DNA of 64,000 nt, taken from Leptospira mtsangambouensis. Lineage in GTDB: Bacteria > Spirochaetota > Leptospiria > Leptospirales > Leptospiraceae. This document shows, piece after piece, positions 36,320-45,924 of the stretch. The stretch lies in contig NZ_RQHK01000017.1 of NCBI RefSeq assembly GCF_004770475.1, positions 124,001 to 188,000 of the forward strand, read 5' to 3'. The position numbers were made by a program, and so were the translations under genes. Within the stretch, counting starts at the first letter, position 1. Every line of letters starts with the position of its first letter. The notes beneath the pieces were generated by a model. The model searched no databases. It worked only from the letters and a program-made list of their open reading frames with translations, and had not been told where the DNA came from.

Positions 36320-38371
36320 ATGACTGACGAACCCCAAAAACTCCCCCTTACCTCCCACAACATCACCGAAGACAAACTCCGTATTCTAAAAGAACACTTC
36401 CCTGAAGTCTTTACCGAAGGCAATTTGATAGATTGGGACAAACTCCGCCAAAGCCTTGGCGAAACGATCGAATCGGAAGATCCAAAAGAACGATTTGGAC
36501 TGAACTGGCCAGGCAAACGAAATTGTTTTAAGGCCATCCAATCCCCAACGACAGCCACTCTACTTCCTGACCGTGCCGCTTCGGTGGACTTTGACAAGAC
36601 CGAAAACCTCTATATCGAGGGGGACAATTTGGAAGTGTTAAAACTTTTGCAAAAGTCCTACCTCGGTAAGGTAAAGATGATCTATATCGACCCGCCTTAC
36701 AATACAGGAAACGACTTTGTCTATCCGGATGATTATACCGAAGCCTTAAAAACCTATCTAGAATACACGGGACAAGTGGATGCCAAAGGGCGAAAGTTTT
36801 CGAATAACACAGAAACTACGGGCCGGTTCCATTCGCAATGGCTGAATATGATGTATCCGAGACTGTTTCTTGCCCGGAATTTACTTCGTGAAGATGGGGT
36901 GATTTTTATTTCCATTGATGATGGTGAAGTGGCCCACTTACGGAAGGTATGTGATGAAATTTTCGGAGAAGAGAACTTTGTGGCATTATTTCAATGGAAG
37001 AGAAGATCTAATGCTGATAATCGTAATCAGAATAATCTTTCGTCAGATCATGAATATATTTTAAGTTATTCAAAACTGTCACTCTTTTCGTTCAGAGGAG
37101 AGATGATAGACAAATCAAAATATACAAATCCTGATAATGATGCAAGAGGTCCTTGGGCAAGCATCGATTTAAGCGGATTAGCAACTGCCCAACAAAGACC
37201 TAACTTACATTATCCAATAGTTGATCCAAAAACTAACATAAGTTATCCCCCAAACCCAAATAGAGGTTGGTCAAAATCAAAACCAGTTATAGAAAAAATG
37301 ATCGAAGAGAAAAGGATACTTTTCCCAAAATCACCGGAAGGAAGACCGAGGGAAAAAAAATTTCTCAATGATCTAAAAACTGAGCTAACTGGATTTTCAA
37401 GTTGGCTCAATTCAGAAAAAGTTGGGCTTACTACAACGGGAACACGCGAGGTATCAGACATATTTGAGATAAAGGCTTTTGATTTTCCGAAACCTACATC
37501 TTTGATTAAAGAATTCATTTATCAAGCTTCCACTACCCCAAACGACATCATCCTTGACTTCTTTTCCGGTTCTGCGACCACAGCCCACGCCGTACTGGCG
37601 TTAAATGCGGAAGATGGGGCCAATCGTAAATTTATCTGTGTGCAACTCCCCGAACCCACCCGCAAACAAAAGGCCGATGGGACTTGGGAGGAATCGGAAG
37701 CCTCCAGGGCCGGTTTCCAAACTATTTCCGAAATTGGAATGGAACGGATCCGACGTGTGATAACAAAGCTGAAAGAAGAAGGAAGTGCAAACACCAAAGA
37801 TAGTGGGAAAAAATCGGTAAAAGTAAAAGCAGACCAATCCAAAAAAGAAGAGGCTCCTTCTTTGGGTTTTGAATCCGAGATAGACCAACTAACAAAAAAT
37901 AGGAAAGAAGAAAACGAACCACCACGTAAACCCCAAGATCTAGGCTTTCGGGTTTTCAAACTGGCACCGTCTAACTTCCCTGTTTGGAATGGTAATATCG
38001 AAAAAACCAAGGAAGCTGTGGAAAAAGCACTCTTCGAAGACCAACCAACACTTTTGTCTTCCAATGCATTAGCGAATACAGAAGAAGCCATTCTCTATGA
38101 AGTTTTATTAAAATCGGGAATTTCAGAAGCCCTCGCAAACCCAAATATCAAAACGGAGACCATCGCCGGAAAGATCGTTTATATCGCAGAAGAAACCGCC
38201 TATTATGTACTAGGAAAAGAACATAACTTGGAAGTTTTTAATGAAATCATGAGACGAAGCCCTTCGCTTGTGATTGCTAGAGAAATGGGTTTTTCTGGAA
38301 ACGATGTCCTTAAAGCCAACGTACATGCCGGATTCAAACAGATGAAAGACGTTAGCTTTCAAGTAGTATAG
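36320..38371 (+). CDS. Type III-like site-specific DNA methyltransferase (Mod)
   Basis: This 683-residue N6-adenine or N4-cytosine methyltransferase is of beta order: catalytic motif IV DPPYNTG (124-130) comes first and SAM motif I DFFSGSAT (413-420) later, as in Mod subunits of type III systems. Between them (about 225-400) lies the target-recognition region, whose DNA (about 36990-37530) is markedly more A+T-rich than the flanking catalytic parts. A charged Lys/Glu stretch (about 500-550) precedes a C-terminal region about 555-683. ATG 36320 is preferred, with AAGGAA nine bases upstream inside the abi gene. The Res gene begins one base after its stop. Specificity cannot be predicted. Confidence 0.93.
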   Translation: MTDEPQKLPLTSHNITEDKLRILKEHFPEVFTEGNLIDWDKLRQSLGETIESEDPKERFGLNWPGKRNCFKAIQSPTTATLLPDRAASVDFDKTENLYIEGDNLEVLKLLQKSYLGKVKMIYIDPPYNTGNDFVYPDDYTEALKTYLEYTGQVDAKGRKFSNNTETTGRFHSQWLNMMYPRLFLARNLLREDGVIFISIDDGEVAHLRKVCDEIFGEENFVALFQWKRRSNADNRNQNNLSSDHEYILSYSKLSLFSFRGEMIDKSKYTNPDNDARGPWASIDLSGLATAQQRPNLHYPIVDPKTNISYPPNPNRGWSKSKPVIEKMIEEKRILFPKSPEGRPREKKFLNDLKTELTGFSSWLNSEKVGLTTTGTREVSDIFEIKAFDFPKPTSLIKEFIYQASTTPNDIILDFFSGSATTAHAVLALNAEDGANRKFICVQLPEPTRKQKADGTWEESEASRAGFQTISEIGMERIRRVITKLKEEGSANTKDSGKKSVKVKADQSKKEEAPSLGFESEIDQLTKNRKEENEPPRKPQDLGFRVFKLAPSNFPVWNGNIEKTKEAVEKALFEDQPTLLSSNALANTEEAILYEVLLKSGISEALANPNIKTETIAGKIVYIAEETAYYVLGKEHNLEVFNEIMRRSPSLVIAREMGFSGNDVLKANVHAGFKQMKDVSFQVV

Positions 38372-38372
38372 C

Positions 38373-41300
38373 ATGAAAATCCATTTCGAAAGTCTCGAAT
38401 TCCAAGACACTGCCACAAGTGCCACTGTATCTTTATTTGAAGGGATGGAAAAAAATCCCAGCGGATTTTCTTTTTCTCTTTCTGGTGAAAAAGGGTCTCT
38501 TTTTCAAACCGAACTTGGATTTGGAAATGCCCTGCTTTTAGAAGAATCAGTTTTGTATGAAAACTTGCGAAAGGTGCAAGACAAGTTTTCTCTTGAAGCC
38601 ACTACAAAAGAAGAATTTGAACGAAATGGACTTCGATTTACCATCGAGATGGAAACAGGAACTGGAAAGACATATGTATATTTAAATACAATTTTATCTC
38701 TTCATAAACTCTATGGTTGGTCGAAGTTTATCATTATTGTTCCTTCCATCGCCATTAAAGAAGGAGTTCTAAAAACCTTAGAAATGACGGCAGACCATTT
38801 CCGAGCTAAGTATGGGATTCCTCTTGTCAAAGGAAGCACTTATTCGCTTTACCAAGGTTCTGCGCCAAGTGCCCTCCGTAACTTTGCTACGACAAACCAA
38901 TTGCAAATTCTTGTGATGAATATCCAAGCCTTCAATAAGGATAATGCAGTAATTCGAAAAGAAATGGATGAGCTGAATGGACAAAGACCTATTGATTTCA
39001 TTCGTTCATCAAAACCCATCCTCATCATTGACGAACCCCAATCTGTAGACAATACCGAAACCGCACAGAATGCCATTGCAGAATTAAATCCACTTTTCCA
39101 ATTAAGGTATTCGGCTACACCACGCATTAGATACAACCCTATCTTTCGCTTGGGTCCCGTTGAGGCCTTCCAAAGAAAACTCGTCAAACGGATCCAAATT
39201 CGATCTTTAGAAGTTACAGGAACAGAAAACGCACCTTATATCAAACTGGAATCTACAGAAGGTAAACCAGGTGTTGGGTTTACCGCAACTGTCACGGTAA
39301 ACGTCCAATCTAAGGGAAAAATTTCAAAAAAGAAAATCAAACTCAAACAAAAAGATGACTTAAGTCTGAAAACAGAAAATTCGCATTATAATGGTTATAT
39401 TGCTGATACGATTAGCATCGAACCTGGAAACGAATTTTTACGATTCACAAACGGCACCGTAATTCTTTTGGGCAAAGAAATTGGTTCCATAGCCCCCGTC
39501 ATTCAAGACGAAAGAATCAAAGAAACAATCAAAGCACATTTGGAAAAAGAAATGCAACTTTTGCGAATGGGAATTCAGGCCAAGGTTTTGACTCTCTTTT
39601 TTCTTGATCGAGTTTCCAATTACAGAGAATATAATCCTGATGGAACCACAAGTCTTGGTAAATTTGGAAAGGTATTTGAGGCAGCCTATTCAGAGTTGAT
39701 TCAAAAACCAGAGTTTATCGATTTAAATGCTCCTCCCGTCGAGCTTGTACATAATGGATATTTTTCGGGCGATAAAAAGAAAAAAGGAAATTCAGAAATC
39801 GTCGAATGGAAAGATACCAAAGGCGATGGCGCCAAAGATGATGATACCTATAATCTCATCATGAAAGACAAAGAAAGGTTACTCGATTCTAACGAACCAC
39901 TTCGTTTTATCTTTTCTCACTCAGCGCTCAGAGAAGGTTGGGATAATCCAAATGTGTTTCAAATCTGTACCTTATTAGAAACACGCTCCGAATTTACCAA
40001 ACGACAACAGATTGGTCGAGGGATGCGGCTCCCAGTGGACTTTCAAGGCAATCGAATTCAAAACGAAACTATAAACCAACTTACAGTCGTAGTAAACGAA
40101 AGTTATACGGAATTTGTAAGAGGATTACAAACAGAATACAGGGAAGAATCCGGTATCGAATTTGGGAAAGTAAATTCCCATCAATTTATGAATCTTGTTG
40201 CCAGCTTCAGCTCTAATACTCCTAGTCCCCAAGAAAAAAGAAAAAAAGCAGACGAACTTTTTGAAGTCTTAAAAAAATTACGTTATCTTAACGCAGATGG
40301 TGCATTTACAAATCTAATGGAAAATGCCTTTCTAAACCCATCAGAGTTTATTTTGGAAGGTGATTTTGCTGGCCGTGAAGACATCATTCTGGAATGGCTC
40401 AGAGGACTAAATATCCAAACCTTCGTTCAAATCAAAAGAAAGCCAAACCTAATCAAAAAAAATGACCACTTATGGAATCATCCAGAATTTTGGAAACTTT
40501 GGGATATCATCAAACAAAAAACCATATATAGATTTCAGTTTGATTCCAATTCTATTATTACCGAATCGGTGAAAAGGATCCGAGAGATCCAATGTGAATC
40601 CATGAGAGTAGTTACTTCTATTGCACAAGGAACCATTGCTTATGGTGGTGTCTCCGCTGCAGAAATTCGTAATAGAGAATCAAGAGAAGTAACAAGTCCA
40701 TTCCCCCTCCCTGACCCTCTTGAATACTTACAAAAAGAAACGGACTTAACTAGAGATACTTTAAAAAAAATCTTAAAAGAATCCGGCTCTCTTAGTGAAT
40801 TTGTAAAAAATCCGCAGAACTACCTCGAAAGATCCGCTCAGCACATCAGAGAAGTCATACGAGAAATTGGTATTAAAAATGGACTAGAATATGTTCCTCT
40901 ACCCAATACCTACTGGGAGCAAAAGAATACATCTGATCCAATTTTTAAAGAATTTAAAGAGGTAATATCTGATACGATAGAAACCAATAAACATGGATTA
41001 TATGATAAAATGGAAACTGATAGTGATACTGAAAAGAGATTTGCTAGAGAACAAGAAGATTCAAGCAAAGTTGAGGTATTTACTAAACTCCCGCGAAAGT
41101 TTATTGTTCCGACACCAGTCGGAGAATATAACCCAGATTGGGCAATTGTTGTAAAAGAAGAAACTGGCGGCACTGAAAAGTTTCTTTATTATATTAAAGA
41201 AACCAAAGGATACAAAAACTTTAGTGATATTCGAACTGAGGAAGAAAAACAAAAAATCGAATCTGCAAAAAAACATTTTCAATGCATAATTGACACTTAT

Positions 41301-41414
41301 GAAGCCCGTATGTTAGCTCAAGGAATTCCGCTAGAAAAAATTCCAAAATTAGAGTATAATGTAGTGATTGGCACAGGAAAACAGGATAATCCTTTTATTA
41401 ATTTAAATGAATAA
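38373..41414 (+). CDS. Type III-like restriction endonuclease subunit (Res)
   Basis: This 1013-residue DEAD/DEAH helicase-nuclease partners Mod. Its ATPase motifs are METGTGKT (93-100), DEPQ as the Walker B variant (220-223), LRYSATPR, and the C-lobe RFIFSHSALREGWDNPNVFQ and RQQIGRGMRLPV. A C-terminal PD-(D/E)xK nuclease is indicated by NPDW (PD at 921-922) and KETKG (E943, K945). Type III enzymes translocate or slide with ATP and cut when two head-to-head unmethylated sites are engaged. It starts one base after the Mod stop, so the two are made together. The last 500 bases look more A+T-rich than the rest, hinting at separate exchange of the nuclease end. Confidence 0.92.
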   Translation: MKIHFESLEFQDTATSATVSLFEGMEKNPSGFSFSLSGEKGSLFQTELGFGNALLLEESVLYENLRKVQDKFSLEATTKEEFERNGLRFTIEMETGTGKTYVYLNTILSLHKLYGWSKFIIIVPSIAIKEGVLKTLEMTADHFRAKYGIPLVKGSTYSLYQGSAPSALRNFATTNQLQILVMNIQAFNKDNAVIRKEMDELNGQRPIDFIRSSKPILIIDEPQSVDNTETAQNAIAELNPLFQLRYSATPRIRYNPIFRLGPVEAFQRKLVKRIQIRSLEVTGTENAPYIKLESTEGKPGVGFTATVTVNVQSKGKISKKKIKLKQKDDLSLKTENSHYNGYIADTISIEPGNEFLRFTNGTVILLGKEIGSIAPVIQDERIKETIKAHLEKEMQLLRMGIQAKVLTLFFLDRVSNYREYNPDGTTSLGKFGKVFEAAYSELIQKPEFIDLNAPPVELVHNGYFSGDKKKKGNSEIVEWKDTKGDGAKDDDTYNLIMKDKERLLDSNEPLRFIFSHSALREGWDNPNVFQICTLLETRSEFTKRQQIGRGMRLPVDFQGNRIQNETINQLTVVVNESYTEFVRGLQTEYREESGIEFGKVNSHQFMNLVASFSSNTPSPQEKRKKADELFEVLKKLRYLNADGAFTNLMENAFLNPSEFILEGDFAGREDIILEWLRGLNIQTFVQIKRKPNLIKKNDHLWNHPEFWKLWDIIKQKTIYRFQFDSNSIITESVKRIREIQCESMRVVTSIAQGTIAYGGVSAAEIRNRESREVTSPFPLPDPLEYLQKETDLTRDTLKKILKESGSLSEFVKNPQNYLERSAQHIREVIREIGIKNGLEYVPLPNTYWEQKNTSDPIFKEFKEVISDTIETNKHGLYDKMETDSDTEKRFAREQEDSSKVEVFTKLPRKFIVPTPVGEYNPDWAIVVKEETGGTEKFLYYIKETKGYKNFSDIRTEEEKQKIESAKKHFQCIIDTYEARMLAQGIPLEKIPKLEYNVVIGTGKQDNPFINLNE

Positions 41415-41458
41415 GAATATCTTAATCATTGGCAAATTAAAATTAGTATATCTAAACC

Positions 41459-42145
41459 CTACTCTAATTCCTCAAAAGGAATGTCCAAAACTTCAAACCC
41501 GGAGCATTCTAAAAAATCATAATGCCACCATTCTGTTTTGTTCACACGAAATCCATATTGACTAAGCACTTGAATCAACATGGTTCGGTTTTTTAAAATC
41601 TCTGGATCAGAAACAGGAGCTTCGGACCAGGCTTCTTTGCGAAAGGAATCATATTCCGTTGGCATCGGAAGTTCCCGTTTTGTTTTTGTATCCACCAATG
41701 TTAAGTCAATCGCACAACCTTTGTTATGCCTTGATCCGTTTTTTGGGGAAGCCACATACCTTGTATCTCCGACAATTTCAAAAAATTTGACTGTTGCTCT
41801 GTATGGCCTGTAAGCATCAAAGATTTTAATCGAGTACCCAAGTTGCATAAATTCGAGGTTGGCTTTGCGGAGAGCTTCTGCTACTGGTTTTCTGGCATAA
41901 GCTTTGGCTTCCTTATAGATAACTTGTTTTGTGAAGTTATTCGGAGTCGCATAACGTATATCCAAAAGAATTTCAGGAATGTTTTTCTCTAAGTTGATCA
42001 GTTCTTTATTTGGATTTTTTTCTATGGAAAGTTCGTATGCCTTACGATCCAAAACATTGAGTTTATTTTCTGTGGATTGGGATAGCAAAGATAAAAAAGG
42101 AAATCCCAAACAAATTACGATCAAAATTAGTTTCATAAGTTTCAT
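41459..42145 (-). CDS. D-alanyl-D-alanine dipeptidase, VanX/DdpX type
   Basis: This 228-residue secreted zinc M15 peptidase has a signal peptide to about residue 22 (LLSQS). Zinc-site motifs are SRHNKGCAIDLTL (His and Asp ligands) and EWWHYDF (catalytic Glu and His ligand). The conserved substrate arginine is in FDAYRPYRA. It hydrolyses the D-Ala-D-Ala dipeptide, and in the periplasm it probably serves cell-wall turnover rather than glycopeptide resistance. It is not linked to vanHA or vanRS. It is convergent with the Res gene, 44 bases away. Confidence 0.87.
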   Translation of the reverse strand: MKLMKLILIVICLGFPFLSLLSQSTENKLNVLDRKAYELSIEKNPNKELINLEKNIPEILLDIRYATPNNFTKQVIYKEAKAYARKPVAEALRKANLEFMQLGYSIKIFDAYRPYRATVKFFEIVGDTRYVASPKNGSRHNKGCAIDLTLVDTKTKRELPMPTEYDSFRKEAWSEAPVSDPEILKNRTMLIQVLSQYGFRVNKTEWWHYDFLECSGFEVLDIPFEELE

Positions 42146-42294
42146 ATCTTAGAAAACAATTCTGAAGATTTGATAGTATTTGAACTTGGGGAAGTATATT
42201 TTAGAAGTTGATCATCTTCCAATCTAAGAGTAAGTTCTTTCATAGCTTTTCATTTTGCAGAATATTTCTGCTATCTTCAAGATTTTTTTATAGG

Positions 42295-42375
42295 ACTTTA
42301 AGGATCCAGTCACTTGCACCCCGGACAGAAGGAGCGCCCTCGTCGACTGATGGCCGGAGATGGTGCCCAAAGAAT
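42295..42375. repeat. G+C-rich hairpin element, possible relative of the dispersed repeat
   Basis: Within an otherwise A+T-rich 320-base gap this island can fold. GCACC-CCGG (42316-42324) pairs with CCGG...GGTGC (42354-42366), with AGAT bulged, around a loop containing GGAGCGCCC. It shows the GGGC.CC and CCGG blocks seen in the 18.4 and 54.1 kb elements, but the overall alignment is weak. Confidence 0.35.
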
Positions 42376-42403
42376 CATGAAAGTTTTGTAGATTATGGTA
42401 TTA

Positions 42404-42430
42404 AAACAAAAAACCCCACAGAAGTGGGGC
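42404..42430 (-). terminator. Rho-independent terminator of the RND gene
   Basis: On the minus strand CCCCAC (42424-42429) and GTGGGG (42414-42419) form a six-pair stem around TTCT, followed by TTTTTTG. It lies about 36 bases after the RND stop codon. Confidence 0.85.
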
Positions 42431-42465
42431 TATTAAAAGAATTTCTAAATGAAATTTCTAAACTT

Positions 42466-45400
42466 CTATTTTGCGTCTGGGTTTGGAGAATTTCTTCTAA
42501 CGAAATTGTTCAATCTTTCAATATAGGAGAATGCTGCGGGGACCACAACCAGAGTGAGTAGTGTCGAGGAGATCACACCACCGATGAGCGCCCAACCCAT
42601 ACTCGTTCTTTGTTTTGAAGCTTCATTTAAACCGATAGCAATCGGTAAAAATCCAGCAACTAACGCGAATGAGGTCATTAGAATCGGACGAAGTCTTTCT
42701 CTTCCCGCTTCAATGATCGCTTCTTTCATTTCAGTTCCTTGTTGGATCAACTGGTTTGTAAAGTCCACAAGTAGAATTGAGTTTTTGGTAGCGACACCGA
42801 TGAGCATAATGAGTGCAATCATGGAAAAGAGGTTCATTGACTCGTTGGCAAGGAAAAGTGCAATGAAGGCACCACATAACGCCAATGGTAACACCAACAT
42901 GATGGCAATGGGAGTGATAAAACTTTCATAAAGAGATGCAAGTACGATATAGATGAATAGGATTCCAAGCCCCATTGCAATCGCCATCGACGAACCTAAC
43001 TCTTTGAAGTTTTCCGCTTGTCCCAGGTAATTGATTCTGACCGATGCAGGAAGAGGAAGTTCTGTTTCCGTGATTTTTGTTATCTCTTCAATGGCACCAC
43101 CCATACCTGGACCGTCCGGAGCCATATCCGCATAAATTTCTAAGGATTGGTTTCTGTTCAATCGGTTGATGGTTGCAAGTCCCGTAGTTTCTTCGGAAGA
43201 AGCAACGTTTTTGATTGGGATCATGATGTTGTTAAAGTTCGGAACATAAGATTGGTAGAAACTTTCTTTTAAGTTTCTTTGGCCTTCTTTGAGTCGAACT
43301 CTAATATCATATTCTACACCATTTTGTCTGTAAACAGCAGGTGTTGTTCCTTCAATTAAAGTTCTAAGTTCCATACCAATAGCAGAACCGGAAACACCTA
43401 ACATTACTTCTCTGGCACGATCAGGAATCACACGAAATTCAGGAGAACCTGCTCTGTAACTTGTATCTACGTCGAGTAATGCTTTGGACTTTCTTAATCT
43501 TTCTAGAAGTTTTAAACCGTATTCTTGTACTTCCTCACCTTTTTGTCCACTGACAACAAGTACGAAAGGTCTTTGTCCTCCGCCGACATTATCAATATCT
43601 TTTACGATTGGAGTCGCATAAGGGTGAGTCGTTGCAAGTTCCTTTCTTAAAATATCTTTGAACTGACTTGTATTTACCTTTCTTTGTTTTGAAGGAACCA
43701 TTTCCACAAACATCGAAGTGGTTCTGTTCGTATTGAACATCGCTACTTGTTTTGTTTCTTTGTGTGCAGAAATGTTTTCATACACTTCCTTTGCAACTGT
43801 CGCCATCTTATCAACAGATGTGCCTGGCGGCATATCCAAAGTTACTTGGAACTTACCTTGATCCTGCGCTGGTAAGAAGGTTTTTGTAACATACTTAGTG
43901 AGATAGATACTAAATACAAATAAAAATATCGCGCCAGAAATAATCAAAATTGGAAAACGTAGAGTAAATTTTAAAATTTTTGCATAAAGATTTTCTAATC
44001 TTGTTTGGAATCTGTTGAATGCAGCCAAAACTTTTTCCAATCCAAAATTCAATACATTCAGAAGGATACGAACCGGTTTGAAAATCAGAGACAATACTTG
44101 GGCAACTTTTCCTGGTGCGGCAGGACCAGAAACGTAAGCAAGTTGTTCTTCTTGTGCTTTTTTCTTTGATTTAGAAGTAGTTGGCTCCGCAGAAGAATGT
44201 CCTCCGCCGTGACCACCACCATGACCTGCAACGGCTCCACCAAAATAAGCAGATAACATCGGTGCGATGGTAAGGGCGTCATAGAGTGAAATGAGTAAGG
44301 CAAAACAAATGGTAAGACCGAATTCTCGTAAGAACTGTCCGACAACCCCACTAATAAAGGCAATTGGCATAAACACTGCGATGACAGCCATTGTCGTAGC
44401 GATAACAGCAAGTGTTACTTCTTTGGTTCCATCAATGGATGCCTGTCTTGCTGTTTTTCCCATCTCTCTATGGCGGAAAATATTTTCCCGAACCACAATC
44501 GCATCATCAATCAGAAGTCCAACTGCCAAACTTAAAGCAAGTAGAGTCATTACGTTGACCGTAAAACCAGCAATCGCCATCAAGATAAAAGCTCCGAGTA
44601 GCGAGTTTGGTAGTGCAAGCCCTGTGATCAGTGTAGAACGAACACTTCCGAGGAATAATAATACTACGATGATAGTAAGAGCAATCCCAATGAAGATAGT
44701 TTCATTTACATCATAAATATTGTCTTCGATAGCAGTTGAGTTGTCGTTTGCGATAGCAAGAAAAAGAGAACCATTACGTCTTGCTAAATCCTTATTGATA
44801 TCAGCAGCTCTCTTTTTAATCGCCTTGGCAACGGCAACAGTGTTGGCTCCTGATTGTTTATACACAAGAAGAAAGACCGCTTTTTTTCCGTTAAAGTAAG
44901 CACGGGAAGCTTCATCTTCCATCGTATCTTTTACTTCTCCCAACTGGCCAATTTTGACAGGCACTTCGTTCCCAAAAAGAGAAAGTGGAGTATCGCGAAT
45001 TTCATCAGGGGATTTGAATTCGTTGATGGTTCTATAAACTAATTCGTTGTCCGAGCGACTTACTTTTCCCGCTGGAATATTCGTTCCGCCAGAAGCCAAA
45101 CGATTGGAAACCATAGAAGCCGAAATCATATGGGATTTTAATTTATCCCGATCCAACTCTACATGGATTTCTCTTTTGCGTCCACCGTAGATAGTGATGT
45201 TTCCCACATCTTGCGTAGTGAGAAGAATCTGTTTGATTTCTTCGTTTGCAATATCGTAAATTTGTGCTTCAGGAAGATCAGCTCTCAATGCTAAGATGAT
45301 AATGGGTTGATCGGCAGGGTCGATCCTTCTGATGATCGGTTCTTTTGCATCATCTGGCAACTTTGGTTTTACGGCAGAAATTTTATCGCGGACTTGTTGT

Positions 45401-45714
45401 TCTGCATATTTCACATCGGTTTCCATTGTGAATTCAACAACGACAGTTCCCAAACTTTCGTTACAGATTGACTTGATTCTTTTCACCCCGGAGATCGTTG
45501 ACAATTCGTCTTCGACCGGTTTCGCAATCAGTGTTTCGATTTCGTTTGGTGCTGCACCAGGATAAGGAACAGTGACTGTTACCACTGGAATTGTAATATT
45601 GGGGAATAAGTCGACTCCCAATTTGTTTAAGGACAGATAACCTGTAATCAAAATCAAAACGATTGTACAGGTAATAAAAATAGGTCGTTTTATCGAAAGC
45701 TCAGCAAAGCTCAT
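42466..45714 (-). CDS. RND-family efflux transporter permease (AcrB/HAE1 type)
   Basis: This 1082-residue inner-membrane proton-driven pump has 12 membrane helices in two repeats with two large periplasmic loops. Family segments include SIKRPIFITCTIVLILITGY, FPNITIPVVTVTVPYPGAAPNEIE, the helix-4 pair ALSLAVGLLIDDAIVV (the acidic proton-relay residues), and VVPAAFSYIERL near the end. Between the two halves (about 495-515) is a glycine/histidine run, GHGGGHGGGH, plus a charged segment, unusual for AcrB and possibly metal-binding. No membrane-fusion or outer-membrane partner is adjacent within the window. GGAG precedes the ATG by six bases. A palindromic operator 66 bases upstream suggests control by a TetR-type repressor. 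Confidence 0.9.
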   Translation of the reverse strand: MSFAELSIKRPIFITCTIVLILITGYLSLNKLGVDLFPNITIPVVTVTVPYPGAAPNEIETLIAKPVEDELSTISGVKRIKSICNESLGTVVVEFTMETDVKYAEQQVRDKISAVKPKLPDDAKEPIIRRIDPADQPIIILALRADLPEAQIYDIANEEIKQILLTTQDVGNITIYGGRKREIHVELDRDKLKSHMISASMVSNRLASGGTNIPAGKVSRSDNELVYRTINEFKSPDEIRDTPLSLFGNEVPVKIGQLGEVKDTMEDEASRAYFNGKKAVFLLVYKQSGANTVAVAKAIKKRAADINKDLARRNGSLFLAIANDNSTAIEDNIYDVNETIFIGIALTIIVVLLFLGSVRSTLITGLALPNSLLGAFILMAIAGFTVNVMTLLALSLAVGLLIDDAIVVRENIFRHREMGKTARQASIDGTKEVTLAVIATTMAVIAVFMPIAFISGVVGQFLREFGLTICFALLISLYDALTIAPMLSAYFGGAVAGHGGGHGGGHSSAEPTTSKSKKKAQEEQLAYVSGPAAPGKVAQVLSLIFKPVRILLNVLNFGLEKVLAAFNRFQTRLENLYAKILKFTLRFPILIISGAIFLFVFSIYLTKYVTKTFLPAQDQGKFQVTLDMPPGTSVDKMATVAKEVYENISAHKETKQVAMFNTNRTTSMFVEMVPSKQRKVNTSQFKDILRKELATTHPYATPIVKDIDNVGGGQRPFVLVVSGQKGEEVQEYGLKLLERLRKSKALLDVDTSYRAGSPEFRVIPDRAREVMLGVSGSAIGMELRTLIEGTTPAVYRQNGVEYDIRVRLKEGQRNLKESFYQSYVPNFNNIMIPIKNVASSEETTGLATINRLNRNQSLEIYADMAPDGPGMGGAIEEITKITETELPLPASVRINYLGQAENFKELGSSMAIAMGLGILFIYIVLASLYESFITPIAIMLVLPLALCGAFIALFLANESMNLFSMIALIMLIGVATKNSILLVDFTNQLIQQGTEMKEAIIEAGRERLRPILMTSFALVAGFLPIAIGLNEASKQRTSMGWALIGGVISSTLLTLVVVPAAFSYIERLNNFVRRNSPNPDAK

Positions 45715-45780
45715 CTTATTCTCCAGGGGTTAAAATAAATAATTTTCCCAGCCCTCGGCAAGGCAAACAAAAATCAACGC

Positions 45781-45794
45781 TGACCAGATGGTCA
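45781..45794. promoter_or_regulatory. Palindromic operator upstream of RND pump
   Basis: TGACCA-GA-TGGTCA is a perfect 6-2-6 inverted repeat, extended on one side to TTGACC, a possible -35 box on the minus strand. Its position, about 66 bases before the pump ATG, suits a repressor site. No regulator gene is adjacent. Confidence 0.5.
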
Positions 45795-45924
45795 ACTTTA
45801 AACATCTAACAGGCTGGTTCTTTTATGAGACTGATTGAATTGCCTCAATGGTAGATAAATTTAGGGGAAGTTCTTGGGTTTCTTTCGGAAAAATCTTTAT
45901 TTTGACATAAGTCGAAGAGTGAAC

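Noticed and set aside
37522..38091. 189-codon minus-strand frame inside mod
   Set aside because: Opposite conserved methyltransferase sequence, with low-complexity Ser/Phe-rich translation typical of an antisense shadow.
32294..41414. DISARM system
   Set aside because: The helicase resembles DrmD and a methyltransferase is present, but no DrmA, DrmB (DUF1998) or DrmC (PLD) gene is visible, and the nuclease is a type III Res.
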